The notes under the pieces are model-generated. The model searched no databases and was not told the origin of the DNA. It was given only the letters and a program-made list of their open reading frames with translations. 64,000 nt of DNA, from NCBI RefSeq assembly GCF_010667645.1, contig NZ_WHZV01000010.1, forward strand, positions 22,224 through 86,223. Direction: 5' to 3'. The position numbers and the translations under genes are program-made. Positions within the stretch are counted from its first letter, which is position 1, and each line of letters opens with the position of its first letter. Source of the DNA: Bifidobacterium platyrrhinorum. GTDB lineage: Bacteria > Actinomycetota > Actinomycetes > Actinomycetales > Bifidobacteriaceae. This document shows positions 36,396-44,860 of the stretch, one piece after another.

Positions 36396-37733
36396 ATGGA
36401 TAAGCAGCAAGAGTTTGCCCTGCGCACGGTCGAGGAACGCGACGTGCGCTTCATTCGTTTGTGGTTCACGGACGTGCTCGGCACGCTCAAGTCCGTGGCC
36501 ATCGCGCCGGCGGAGCTGGAGGCGGCGTTCGAGGAGGGGCTCGGATTCGACGGTTCGGCCATCGAAGGCATGACGCGCGTGTCCGAGGACGACATGATCG
36601 TCAAGCCGGATCCGTCCACCTTCCAGATCCTGCCGTGGCGCGGCGGCCCCCAGGGCACGGCCCGCATGTTCTGCGACGTGCTCACCCCGGAGGGCGAGCC
36701 CAGTCTGGGCGACCCCCGCCACGTGCTCAAGCGTTCGCTCGCCAAGGCGAAGGAGAAGGGCTTCACGTTCTACGTGCACCCCGAAATGGAGTTCTACCTG
36801 TTCGAGCAGCAGGAGGACTGGTCCAAGGCGCCCACCCCCATCGACGAGGGCGGCTACTTCGACCATGTGCCGCGCAGCCCCGGCATGGACTTCCGCCGCG
36901 CCACCGTGAACATGCTCGAGCAGATGGGCATCTCGGTGGAGTACTCGCACCATGAGGCGGGCCCCGGCCAGAACGAGATCGACCTGCGCTACGCGGACGC
37001 GCTCACCACGGCCGACAACATCATGACGTTCCGCACGGTGGTCAAGGAGATCTCGCTGGAGCGCGGCATCCACGCCAGCTTCATGCCCAAGCCCCTGGCC
37101 GACGCGCCGGGTTCCGGCATGCACACCCACCTGAGCCTGTTCGAGGGCGACGCCAACGCCTTCTACGAGGCCGGCCAGGAGTTCAACATGTCCCTGACCG
37201 CACGCCAGTTCGCGGCCGGCATCCTCCACCATGCGGCGGAGATCTGCGCGGTCACCGACCAGTACGTCAACTCGTACAAGCGTCTGTGGGGCGGCAACGA
37301 GGCGCCGAGCTACATCTGCTGGGGCCACAACAACCGTTCCGCGCTGCTGCGCATCCCGCAGTACAAGCCGGGCAAGGGCAATTCGGCGCGTATGGAGTTC
37401 CGCGGCCTCGACCCGGTCGCCAACCCGTACCTCGCGTACTCGGTGCTGCTGGCCGCCGGTCTGGACGGCATCGAGAAGCAGATGACGCTGGCCGAGCCGA
37501 CGAGCGACGACGTGTGGGAGCTCACCGACGAGGAGCGCCAGTCCATGGGCATCGAGCCGTTGCCGCGTTCGCTCGGCTCCGCGCTCAAGATCATGGAGAA
37601 GTCCGACTTCGTGGCGGACGTGCTCGGCGAGCACGCGTTCAACTACTTCTTGCGCAACAAGCGCCAGGAGTGGGAGGAGTACAACCAGCAGGTCACCCCG
37701 TTCGAGCTCAAGAAGTACCTGCCGAAGCTGTGA
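36396..37733 (+). CDS. glnA: Glutamine synthetase type I, short (alpha-like) form
   Basis: Makes glutamine from glutamate, ammonia and ATP as a dodecamer. The 445-residue product shows the family N-terminus FIRLWFTDVLGTLKSVAI, GFDGSAIEGM, the metal-ligand PEMEFYLFEQ and HHEAGPGQNEIDLRYADAL, then FMPKPLADAPGSGMHTHLSL and the ATP-binding SYICWGHNNRSALLRIP. The beta-type adenylylation segment with its tyrosine (NLY-like) near the C-terminus is replaced by DDVWELTDEERQSMG, so regulation by adenylylation is not expected. The start at 36396 fits family length; the ATG nine bases upstream adds nothing. Confidence 0.94.
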   Translation: MDKQQEFALRTVEERDVRFIRLWFTDVLGTLKSVAIAPAELEAAFEEGLGFDGSAIEGMTRVSEDDMIVKPDPSTFQILPWRGGPQGTARMFCDVLTPEGEPSLGDPRHVLKRSLAKAKEKGFTFYVHPEMEFYLFEQQEDWSKAPTPIDEGGYFDHVPRSPGMDFRRATVNMLEQMGISVEYSHHEAGPGQNEIDLRYADALTTADNIMTFRTVVKEISLERGIHASFMPKPLADAPGSGMHTHLSLFEGDANAFYEAGQEFNMSLTARQFAAGILHHAAEICAVTDQYVNSYKRLWGGNEAPSYICWGHNNRSALLRIPQYKPGKGNSARMEFRGLDPVANPYLAYSVLLAAGLDGIEKQMTLAEPTSDDVWELTDEERQSMGIEPLPRSLGSALKIMEKSDFVADVLGEHAFNYFLRNKRQEWEEYNQQVTPFELKKYLPKL

Positions 37734-37757
37734 TTCCGTGATCCCGTGATTCCGCGG

Positions 37758-37841
37758 TCCGGGGACGTATGCGCCGCGGACCGCGGACGAAACGACGAAG
37801 GAGGGCGCCACCCATACGGGTGGCGCCCTCCTTCGTCGTTT
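37758..37841. terminator. Hairpins between glnA and the transglutaminase-like gene
   Basis: A first stem (CCGCGGTCCG with CGGACCGCGG, about 37753-37787) is followed by a strong hairpin at 37790-37841. The second hairpin has about 23 paired bases with arms starting AAACGACGAAGGAGGGCGCC around the loop CATAC. Its ends are AAA and TTT, so it can terminate both the glnA transcript and the convergent minus-strand gene. Confidence 0.85.
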
Positions 37842-37866
37842 CGGAAAGCCGCCGGCGCCCCGCCGG

Positions 37867-40608
37867 TCAGTATTGTCCGACCTGCGAGGCGAGCGTCCAG
37901 CCGTCCTTGTCGGCGAAGTGGTCGGTGACCTGCGACTTGTCCTTGAGCTGGTAGCGGTCGTCCGCGGTGTCGCCCGCGTCGTCCCAGGTCGGGTCGATGA
38001 GCAGCCATGCGCCGTCGATCTTCACGTAGTTCCACGCGTGGCCCGCCTTCGTGCCGGACACGCTGCCGGTGACGACTCGCGTGTCAAGTCCGGCGGCCTT
38101 GGCCAGCGCCTGGTACGCGTAGGCGTACGACATGCACACGCCCTTGCCGTTCACCGCGCCGAGCGCGCTCCACGCGTCCGGATACGAGGCGACCGCCTTC
38201 GTGCTGCCGAACGCGTTGGCGCTGCCGTAGTCGACGGCGGCGAACGCGTCGTAGTCGTAGGTCATGCGCGAGGAGAGGAACCGGTCGATGGCCACGGCCT
38301 TGTCGCGGTCGGACCCCTGGAACGAGCCGGAGGCCTGCGACACGAAATCGGCCAGCTGTTTCTGGCGGTCCCGGTAGTCGTCCGGGTATCTGACCCACAG
38401 CACGGTCCTGTCGCCGCTCTTGCGCACCGTGTATGCGACGCCTTTCGAATCGGTCTTGATGTACGGGTTCTGGTAGATGACCTCGTCGAGCACGTCGGAC
38501 GTGCCGGTCTGGTAGTCGTCGCTGGCGTATTTGGTGATGTCGATGACCTCGTGCCCGTTGAGGATGTTGTTGGCCAGGTACGTGCCGTAGTCGTTCGACG
38601 CGTAGGTGAAGTACTGCGACTTCGCATTGTCCGAGTCGATCTTCTTCTTGTCGTATCCGGTCCAGTCGACGTCGCCGTGGACGGCGTTCATGCGGTCGAG
38701 CAGTCCGCCGGCCTTGGGCAGCGCCTCGATGGCGGCCTTGGTGATGGTCGGAAGCGCGGCGTTGAGGTCGCCCTCGTAGTAGAGCCTGCCGGTGTTCTCG
38801 ATCTTCGTGCCCGGCGCCGAGTACGTGAACGTCCAGCTGTCGCCGCCGTTGCCGCCGGTCCGCCTCGGCTCGCCGAACTTGCTCGGGATCGGCACGGTGG
38901 CGCCGTTCGCCATCGTCACGAAGGTGTAGACGTATGCCTGCATGTCCTCCTCGGCGGTGTTGTCCTCGCCGAACACGCCCTTGAGGTTGTAGTAGCGCTG
39001 GTTGAACTGCGCGATGTCGGCCACCTTGAGCGGGATGGACGGCACGATGCCGGTCGCGTCGGTGGCGTGCCAACGGCCCTCGTGCCCGTCGGCGTCCACG
39101 GCCGTCACCACGAAGTAGAGGCGTCCGGCCGAATCGGGGTCCCAGGAGCCGCCGGCCGCCTGCATGATGTCCGCGCAGGATTCGCTCGTGCTGTTGAGGC
39201 AGCCGTCGATACTGTCCTGGTTCTCCACCATGAGCGACCGGTACGCCTCGTTCTGGCTCCATGTGGAGGCGCCGGCCGTGTCGGAGACCCGGTACTTCCT
39301 GACCTTGTCGTAGTCCTTCGACAGCAGTTCGGTCTTCGTGGAGGAGCCGATCCGCTTGACCAGCCCCTGCTCCCGGGAGTAGCGGTCGTCGCCGGGCTCG
39401 CCGACCTGCGGGCGGACGATGTACGTGTACACGTCGTACGATTTCGCGCCTTCGACCTTGTCCCACGAGATGTCGACGCCGCCCTGCCCGTTGACGGTCG
39501 CGCTGACGTTCCCCACGGCGGCGAGCTGCGAGTCGCCGGTGCCGGATTCGGCGTCCACCACGGTGAAGAACCGGACCGCCGGCTTGGCGAGCCGTTTGCC
39601 GTTGCCTCCCATGTACTGCACGTAGTAGTAGCCGTCGGAGGGGAGGAACCCGTGTTCGGCGCCGATGGAGTCGCCGTGGCGCATGTACTTGGGGATGTCC
39701 TGGCTGCCGCCCAGGTCGACGGTGCCGTTGCCGCTGCCGGTGACCGACGGGTTGGCCGACGACATGGACGGCACCGGGATGGTCAGAGCGGCGTCCTGGT
39801 ACACCTTCGCGCTGTCGTCCACCGACATTTCGGCGCCCTTGAGCGCGAAGCCCTCGTAGGGGTCGGATTTCACCGAGGCGGGTTTCTCGAGTCGGATGCT
39901 GAACTCGTAGTAGTTGTCGACGGCGATCGGCTCGCGCAGGTCGTACTTGGACTTGTCGAACCCGGCGTACACCTGGTCGGCCGCGGGCAGGGCCGTGCCG
40001 GAGACGGTGCCGTCCGAGTTGGTGTGCGGCGATGAGCGGTAGGCGACGACCAGTCCGCCGACCGCGATCGCGATCACGGCGAGCACGGCGACGAGCACGA
40101 TCCACCAGCGGCGCCTCCGCTTCGGTCTGCCGTGCCGGCGGGACGCGCCGCGTGGGGGAGCGGCGGGAGGCCGTTGCCCGGGCTGTTGCGGGGGTTGCGT
40201 CGGGTATTCGGTCGGTTGCGCCGGGTACCCGGCGGGCTGCGGGGACGGCGGCGTCTGCGGCGCGTATGGCTGCGGCTGCGTCCGGGATGGGTATGGTTGC
40301 TGCGGGTAGGCGTATTGACCGGGCTGCGGCGTCTGGCCCGGACCCGGCTGTTCCGGGTATTGCTGCGCCGGATACGGATACCCGGCCTGAGTCGGCTGCG
40401 GCGTCGCAGGCCACTGCGGCTGCGCCTGCCCCGGCTGTTGCGGTTGGTGGGGGTACCCCGGCTGCGGGTATTGCGGCGGATAGGCTTGCCCCGGCTGCGG
40501 CGCGTACGGCTGTTGCGTCCGCTGCGGCCATCCGTATGCTTGTTGCGGTTGCGGTTGCGGTTGCGGTTGCGGTTGCGGTTCCTGCCCGCTACGTTGCGGT
40601 TCCGTCAT
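37867..40608 (-). CDS. Membrane-anchored transglutaminase-like protein
   Basis: A 913-residue surface-type protein. It opens with a Pro/Gln/Tyr-rich segment of about 165 residues, including a (QP)n run, then a basic RRHGRPKRRRR and a single transmembrane helix (WWIVLVAVLAVIAIAVGGLVV). The rest is extracellular. The middle part is Ig/FN3-like, and the C-terminal transglutaminase-like domain has a Cys in GAVNGKGVCMSYAYAYQAL, a His in SGTKAGHAWNYVKIDG and an Asp in WLLIDPTWDDAGD, a full papain-like triad. It could cross-link or cleave cell-wall proteins. The start at 40608 follows AAAGGG; a second in-frame ATG at 40626 lacks that site. Confidence 0.8.
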   Translation of the reverse strand: MTEPQRSGQEPQPQPQPQPQPQQAYGWPQRTQQPYAPQPGQAYPPQYPQPGYPHQPQQPGQAQPQWPATPQPTQAGYPYPAQQYPEQPGPGQTPQPGQYAYPQQPYPSRTQPQPYAPQTPPSPQPAGYPAQPTEYPTQPPQQPGQRPPAAPPRGASRRHGRPKRRRRWWIVLVAVLAVIAIAVGGLVVAYRSSPHTNSDGTVSGTALPAADQVYAGFDKSKYDLREPIAVDNYYEFSIRLEKPASVKSDPYEGFALKGAEMSVDDSAKVYQDAALTIPVPSMSSANPSVTGSGNGTVDLGGSQDIPKYMRHGDSIGAEHGFLPSDGYYYVQYMGGNGKRLAKPAVRFFTVVDAESGTGDSQLAAVGNVSATVNGQGGVDISWDKVEGAKSYDVYTYIVRPQVGEPGDDRYSREQGLVKRIGSSTKTELLSKDYDKVRKYRVSDTAGASTWSQNEAYRSLMVENQDSIDGCLNSTSESCADIMQAAGGSWDPDSAGRLYFVVTAVDADGHEGRWHATDATGIVPSIPLKVADIAQFNQRYYNLKGVFGEDNTAEEDMQAYVYTFVTMANGATVPIPSKFGEPRRTGGNGGDSWTFTYSAPGTKIENTGRLYYEGDLNAALPTITKAAIEALPKAGGLLDRMNAVHGDVDWTGYDKKKIDSDNAKSQYFTYASNDYGTYLANNILNGHEVIDITKYASDDYQTGTSDVLDEVIYQNPYIKTDSKGVAYTVRKSGDRTVLWVRYPDDYRDRQKQLADFVSQASGSFQGSDRDKAVAIDRFLSSRMTYDYDAFAAVDYGSANAFGSTKAVASYPDAWSALGAVNGKGVCMSYAYAYQALAKAAGLDTRVVTGSVSGTKAGHAWNYVKIDGAWLLIDPTWDDAGDTADDRYQLKDKSQVTDHFADKDGWTLASQVGQY
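40545..40580. repeat. Hexanucleotide repeat (GCGGTT)6 in the transglutaminase-like gene
   Basis: Six perfect tandem GCGGTT units encode alternating Gln-Pro on the minus strand. Length change by slippage would keep the frame and only alter the length of the N-terminal (QP)n segment. Confidence 0.9.
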
Positions 40609-40701
40609 CGGTATCCCTTTCGACATGCCTTCTTCCCGGATAAGCGAAATTGTAGGGCTGCGGCAATACGATGCGCAAGGAACGAAACAAGGAGATGAAC
40701 G

Positions 40702-41940
40702 ATGGCGAACACCACCGCGAAGGACAGGGAACCGCGCGAATCCTCCGGGACGCCGGAGCGGTTCTTCAACCTGCCGGTCACGATCCTCATCCTGGCGAGC
40801 TTCATGCTCGGCATGAGCGAATTCGTGGTCGTCGGCATCCTGCCGGACATCGCGCAGGGGCTCAAGGTCTCCGAGGTCACCGTCGGCAACCTCGTGGCCC
40901 TGTTCGCGTTCGTGTACGCGCCGGTCACGCCGCTCGGGTCCGCCATCTCCGCGCGTTTCCCGCGCTTCGCGACCTACCTGACGCTCATGGGCGTCTTCCT
41001 CGCCGGCAACCTCCTGTGCGCGCTCGCCCCCAACTACGCGATCCTGCTGGTGGCCCGCATCATGATCGCGTTGGTCTCCGGCACGCTCGTCGCCATCGCC
41101 ATGACCTACGCGCCGGACGTCACCACGGACCGATACCGCACCAAGTTCATCGCCTGGGTGTTCTCAGGCTTCTCCATCGCCTCCGTCGTCGGCGTGCCGT
41201 TCGGCACGTGGGTGGCGAACACGTTCAGCTGGCGCATCACATTCCTCATCATCACCGCCGCCACCGCCGTGCTCATGGTGCTCATGTTCGTCGTCCTGCC
41301 GCGCAACTCGCATCCGGTGAACATCGGCTTCCTGCGCCAGTTCCGTCTTTTCTTCGACCACCGCATCTGGGGCGGCGTGCTCACTGTCGTGTGCGGCGCG
41401 GCCTCCAGCTACGTCTTCTACACGTACCTGACGCCCATCATGCGCGACGAGATCGGCGTGCCCGAACGATACGTGAGCATCGGCCTCGTCCTCTACGGCG
41501 TCGCCTGCCTGTGGAGCAACCTGTACGGCGGCAGACTCGCCGACAAGGGCCGCGGCGTCGAACCGCTCGTGCACACGCGCCCCATCTTCTGCCTGCAGGC
41601 CGTGCTGCTCGCCACGCTCGCCCTCGCGCCAATCGTGCCCGTGTACGGCGCGATCCTGCTCGTCGCGCTCGGCATGATGATGTACCTGTTCAACTCGTCG
41701 TCGCAGGTGCTGTACATGGACGTCGCCGCCCAGTCGCACCCCGGTTCGATGAACCTCGCCGCCTCGCTCAACTCGATGAGCTTCAACATCGGCATCGCGG
41801 TCGGCTCCGCGGTCGGCGGCCTCGTCAACGACCATCTGGGACTCGGCTGGCTCGGCCCCGTCGGAGCCGTGTTCGCCGTGTTCGCCGTCGTCATCACCAC
41901 GCTCCTGCGCCGCTACGTGCCGGCGGGCGCCAAGGCGTGA
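40702..41940 (+). CDS. MFS transporter, DHA1/AraJ-like
   Basis: A 412-residue polytopic membrane protein with 12 predicted segments. The N-terminal half shows the DHA1 pattern TILILASFMLGMSEFVVVGILPDIAQGLKVS and loop LGSAISARFPRF, then ALVSGTLVAIAMTYAPD. The cytoplasmic loop between helices 6 and 7 carries LPRNSHPVNIGFLRQFRLFF. It resembles AraJ/sugar-efflux and drug-efflux proteins, so the substrate is unknown. AAGGAGATG precedes ATG 40702. It is divergent from the transglutaminase-like gene and about 130 bases from the flavin genes downstream. Confidence 0.85.
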   Translation: MANTTAKDREPRESSGTPERFFNLPVTILILASFMLGMSEFVVVGILPDIAQGLKVSEVTVGNLVALFAFVYAPVTPLGSAISARFPRFATYLTLMGVFLAGNLLCALAPNYAILLVARIMIALVSGTLVAIAMTYAPDVTTDRYRTKFIAWVFSGFSIASVVGVPFGTWVANTFSWRITFLIITAATAVLMVLMFVVLPRNSHPVNIGFLRQFRLFFDHRIWGGVLTVVCGAASSYVFYTYLTPIMRDEIGVPERYVSIGLVLYGVACLWSNLYGGRLADKGRGVEPLVHTRPIFCLQAVLLATLALAPIVPVYGAILLVALGMMMYLFNSSSQVLYMDVAAQSHPGSMNLAASLNSMSFNIGIAVGSAVGGLVNDHLGLGWLGPVGAVFAVFAVVITTLLRRYVPAGAKA

Positions 41941-42073
41941 TCCGCGTCACATCCACGTCGATATCCAGCGTTTTCCCAGCCGTTTCCGGGCTCGCTTTTC
42001 GCCGGCCGCCCCTATGGTGGTGTCCCGCAAGACCGATACCACGAATCGTGGTGTTCACGAAGGGGCATCATCC

Positions 42074-42670
42074 ATGCGACGCAAAGTCATCTCGGCCGTA
42101 GTCGCCGTCATCGGCGTGTTCGCCGCGGCGGCGGACATGATGCTGCTGTTCGCCGGCGGCACGGTGCGGACGGCGGCCTCCTCCGCCGCGTCCGGCGCTC
42201 CGTTGGGCTCGACCGGTGCCGGTTCGTCGTCGGGTTCCGGCGACGGGTCTTCCGGTTCGTCCGCGGGCGGGTCGTCGGGGGATTCGTCCGGTTCCGGCTC
42301 GGGCGGTGACTCGTCGGCGTCCTCCGGCGGCTCGGATGCGTCCGCCGACGGTTCCGGCTCGTCCTCCTCGTCGGATGCGTCCAACGGCGCGTTCAAAGAC
42401 GGCACCTACACCGGTGCGGTCGTCGCCACCTCGAAGGGCGACGTGCAGGTGCAGGTGACGGTCTCCGGAGGCAAGGTCGCCCAGGTCGTCGCCGTCAAGT
42501 ACCCGAACGACAACCCGCGTTCCGTCTCCATCGCGCAACAGGCGATCCCGCAACTGTCCGACGAGGCCGTCCAGGCGCAGGGCGCCGACATCCAGATGGT
42601 CTCGGGAGCCACCGAGACCTCCACCGGATTCATCGGCTCCCTGCAGGACGCGCTCGACCAGGCGAAATGA
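42074..42670 (+). CDS. FMN-binding domain protein, membrane-anchored (flavinylated)
   Basis: A 198-residue protein with an N-terminal signal anchor (KVISAVVAVIGVFAAAADMMLLFAGG) and a Ser/Gly/Asp-rich flexible linker of about 75 residues. Its C-terminal FMN-binding domain (FKDGTYTGAVVATSKGDVQVQVTV to the end) has the motif VSGATETSTGF, in which one Thr (probably Thr182) is the site where ApbE attaches FMN covalently, as in NqrC, RnfG and Listeria PplA. The linker would let the domain extend outside the membrane. The start at 42074 has AAGGGG upstream. Its stop overlaps the apbE start. Confidence 0.85.
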   Translation: MRRKVISAVVAVIGVFAAAADMMLLFAGGTVRTAASSAASGAPLGSTGAGSSSGSGDGSSGSSAGGSSGDSSGSGSGGDSSASSGGSDASADGSGSSSSSDASNGAFKDGTYTGAVVATSKGDVQVQVTVSGGKVAQVVAVKYPNDNPRSVSIAQQAIPQLSDEAVQAQGADIQMVSGATETSTGFIGSLQDALDQAK

Positions 42671-43557
42671 CCATGGCCGACGAAACCACGGCCACGGCGA
42701 GGGACGGCGGCATCCGCCTGTACTCCACGGCCGACGGCGCGCTGCGCACCGCGGTCTTCCACCTCATGACCATGCCGTTCACCCTGCGGCTGCGCCACGC
42801 GGACGAGGACACCCTGCGCGTGGCCGCCGAGGCGTGCCGGGGTTCCCTGGCCGGCGTGGACCGCACGTTCTCCCCGTTCCGGCCGGATTCGCTCACCTCG
42901 CGGGCGAACCGCGGCGATTGGGGAGGCCTGCTGCGCGATCCGGACTTCGCCGAGGTGTACGCGCGCGCCTCCATGGCCGCCGACCTCACGCGCGGGCATT
43001 TCCGGGCGATGCGCCACGGCCGCTACGATCCGGTCGGGTTGGTCAAGGGATGGGCCATCGAACGCGCGTTCGACCGTTTTCTGCGACCGCTGCTCGACGG
43101 GGGACGGGCCGAGGCGGCCGTGCTCGGCGGGGGAGGCGACATGCAGGCCGGCGTACGCCCCGGTTCCGATTTCACATGGGGCGTCGGCATCGAGGACCCG
43201 GGCCGCGCGGACATGCTCGCCGGCACCGTGCGTCTGGGATGCGGGGCCGTGGCCACCAGCGGCCTGTCGAAGCGCGGCGGCCACATCGACCGCATGCCCG
43301 CGTGGGACGGGTCCCGATCGGGCCGCGATCCATCCGACGACGTCATCCAGGCCACCGTCGTCGGCACGCATCTGACCGACGCGGACATGTGGGCGACCAC
43401 CGCGGTCGCCGCCGGGCTCGAACGGTTCCGCACCCTGACCGCGCGGGAGGACGACCCGTCGTTCGCCGCCCTGCTCGTCATGCGCGACGGGCACACCGCA
43501 CGAATCCATCCACGGACCCCTTTCGGAAAGGACCATGAACACCGTCATGACGCGTAG
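42667..43557 (+). CDS. apbE: FAD:protein FMN transferase
   Basis: A 296-residue ApbE-family enzyme that moves FMN from FAD onto a Thr of partner proteins. Motifs are FSPFRPDSLTSRANRG (substrate region), DPVGLVKGWAIERAF, AVLGGGGDMQAGV and GCGAVATSGLSKRGGHI, with DADMWATTAVAAGLERF near the C-terminus. These are the usual FAD/Mg-binding blocks. No clear signal peptide or lipobox is visible, which is atypical because many ApbE proteins are exported. ATG 42667 overlaps the stop of the FMN-binding gene (ATGA), which makes that protein the obvious substrate. Confidence 0.9.
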   Translation: MTMADETTATARDGGIRLYSTADGALRTAVFHLMTMPFTLRLRHADEDTLRVAAEACRGSLAGVDRTFSPFRPDSLTSRANRGDWGGLLRDPDFAEVYARASMAADLTRGHFRAMRHGRYDPVGLVKGWAIERAFDRFLRPLLDGGRAEAAVLGGGGDMQAGVRPGSDFTWGVGIEDPGRADMLAGTVRLGCGAVATSGLSKRGGHIDRMPAWDGSRSGRDPSDDVIQATVVGTHLTDADMWATTAVAAGLERFRTLTAREDDPSFAALLVMRDGHTARIHPRTPFGKDHEHRHDA

Positions 43558-44851
43558 AATCACCACATCCACCGCCCTCGCCTGGGTGGTGGTGCTGTTC
43601 GTCGTCCCGCTGCCGTTCCTCGCCGCGCTGCGCGCCGGCCTGCCCGCCTTCTACGCGGACATGGCCGCCGGCATCGGCATCGGCGTCATCGCCTACGTGT
43701 GGATGCTCGCCGCCGTCTACCTGGCCGGCCGGCCCCGCTGGGTGGACCGCACGGTGGGCCTGCCGCACATGTTTATGATCCACGGCGTGCTCAGCCTGCT
43801 GGCCATCGCGCTCGCGTTCCTGCACGCCAACCTGCTGCCCGCCGAGGGCCCGACCAAGCTGCTCGGCGGCGCCGGCCTCTATCTGTTCGTCTTCCTCGCC
43901 GTCTACTCGCTGGTGTTCATGGCCGGATGGCTGTCGGCCCGCGTGCGCTGGGTGGCCTCGCTCAAACGCGCCCTGGAACGCGTGTTCCGCCATGAGGCGA
44001 GCGTGTGGATCCACCGGCTCAACCTCGTGGCCGTGGCGTTCATCTTCCTGCACGTGCAGTCCATCGCGTTCATCCGCGACGACCTGCCGTTCATCATCCT
44101 GTTCGACGCGGCCACCGCCGCCGTGTTCGTCTGGTACGTGGCCTCCAAGGTGCGCCAGCGGGCGGGCGCCGTCGTCGCGCGCGTGGCCGACGTGCGGCAG
44201 GTCGCGCCCGGCGTGACCGAACTCACCCTCGACGTGCCCGCCAAGGACGCCCGCTGGGAGCCCGGCGACTTCACGTTCATCCGGTTCCCCGAACTCAAGG
44301 GGCTTCGTGAATACCATCCGTTCTCGATGATCAACTCGTCCTCCGCGGCGCAGGCGCGACGGGGATTCGTGCCCATGCGCTTCGACATCCGCGCCGACGG
44401 CGATTTCACGCGCCGCGTCGTCACGCTGCCCGTGGGGGCCGTGGCGCACGTGCAGCCGAGCTACGGCCGCTACCGCCGGTTCATCGACGAACACCCGGCC
44501 GGAGCCCCGCTGGTCATGCTCGGCGGCGGCATCGGCGTCACCCCGCTGCTGTCGCTGCTGGGCGCCTATGCGCCCACCGGGCGCGACGTGACGCTCCTGT
44601 ACGGCGCGCGCGGCGCGGACGACCTCGTGCACGCGGACGATCTGCGCACGATGGATCGCAACCACGCCAACGTGCACGTCACGCTGCGCGCCGGCGGCCG
44701 GTTCGACGAGCGGGAGGTCGCCGACGCCATGCGCCCGGGCGCCCTGTACCTCATCGCCGGCCCCTACGGCATGCTCAAGGCGTGGCGCACGTTCCTGATT
44801 GGACGGGGCGTCGCCGCCGACGACATCTACTACGAACCGTTCGCCATGTAA
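43535..44851 (+). CDS. Ferric-reductase-like transmembrane flavocytochrome
   Basis: A 438-residue protein of the ferric reductase/NOX superfamily. Six hydrophobic segments lie in the first 210 residues, with histidines suited to bind heme: LPHMFMIHGVLSLLAIALAFLHANL and HEASVWIHRLNLVAVAFIFLHVQ. The cytoplasmic C-terminus has the FAD site (REYHPFSMINSS) and the NAD(P) site (MLGGGIGVTPLLSLL, LLYGARGADDL, LIAGPYGMLKAWRTFL). It would pass electrons from NAD(P)H across the membrane, probably to the adjacent flavinylated protein. The start overlaps the apbE 3' end by 23 bases and has GGAAAGG upstream. Confidence 0.85.
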   Translation: MNTVMTRRITTSTALAWVVVLFVVPLPFLAALRAGLPAFYADMAAGIGIGVIAYVWMLAAVYLAGRPRWVDRTVGLPHMFMIHGVLSLLAIALAFLHANLLPAEGPTKLLGGAGLYLFVFLAVYSLVFMAGWLSARVRWVASLKRALERVFRHEASVWIHRLNLVAVAFIFLHVQSIAFIRDDLPFIILFDAATAAVFVWYVASKVRQRAGAVVARVADVRQVAPGVTELTLDVPAKDARWEPGDFTFIRFPELKGLREYHPFSMINSSSAAQARRGFVPMRFDIRADGDFTRRVVTLPVGAVAHVQPSYGRYRRFIDEHPAGAPLVMLGGGIGVTPLLSLLGAYAPTGRDVTLLYGARGADDLVHADDLRTMDRNHANVHVTLRAGGRFDEREVADAMRPGALYLIAGPYGMLKAWRTFLIGRGVAADDIYYEPFAM

Positions 44852-44860
44852 GCGTGGCCG

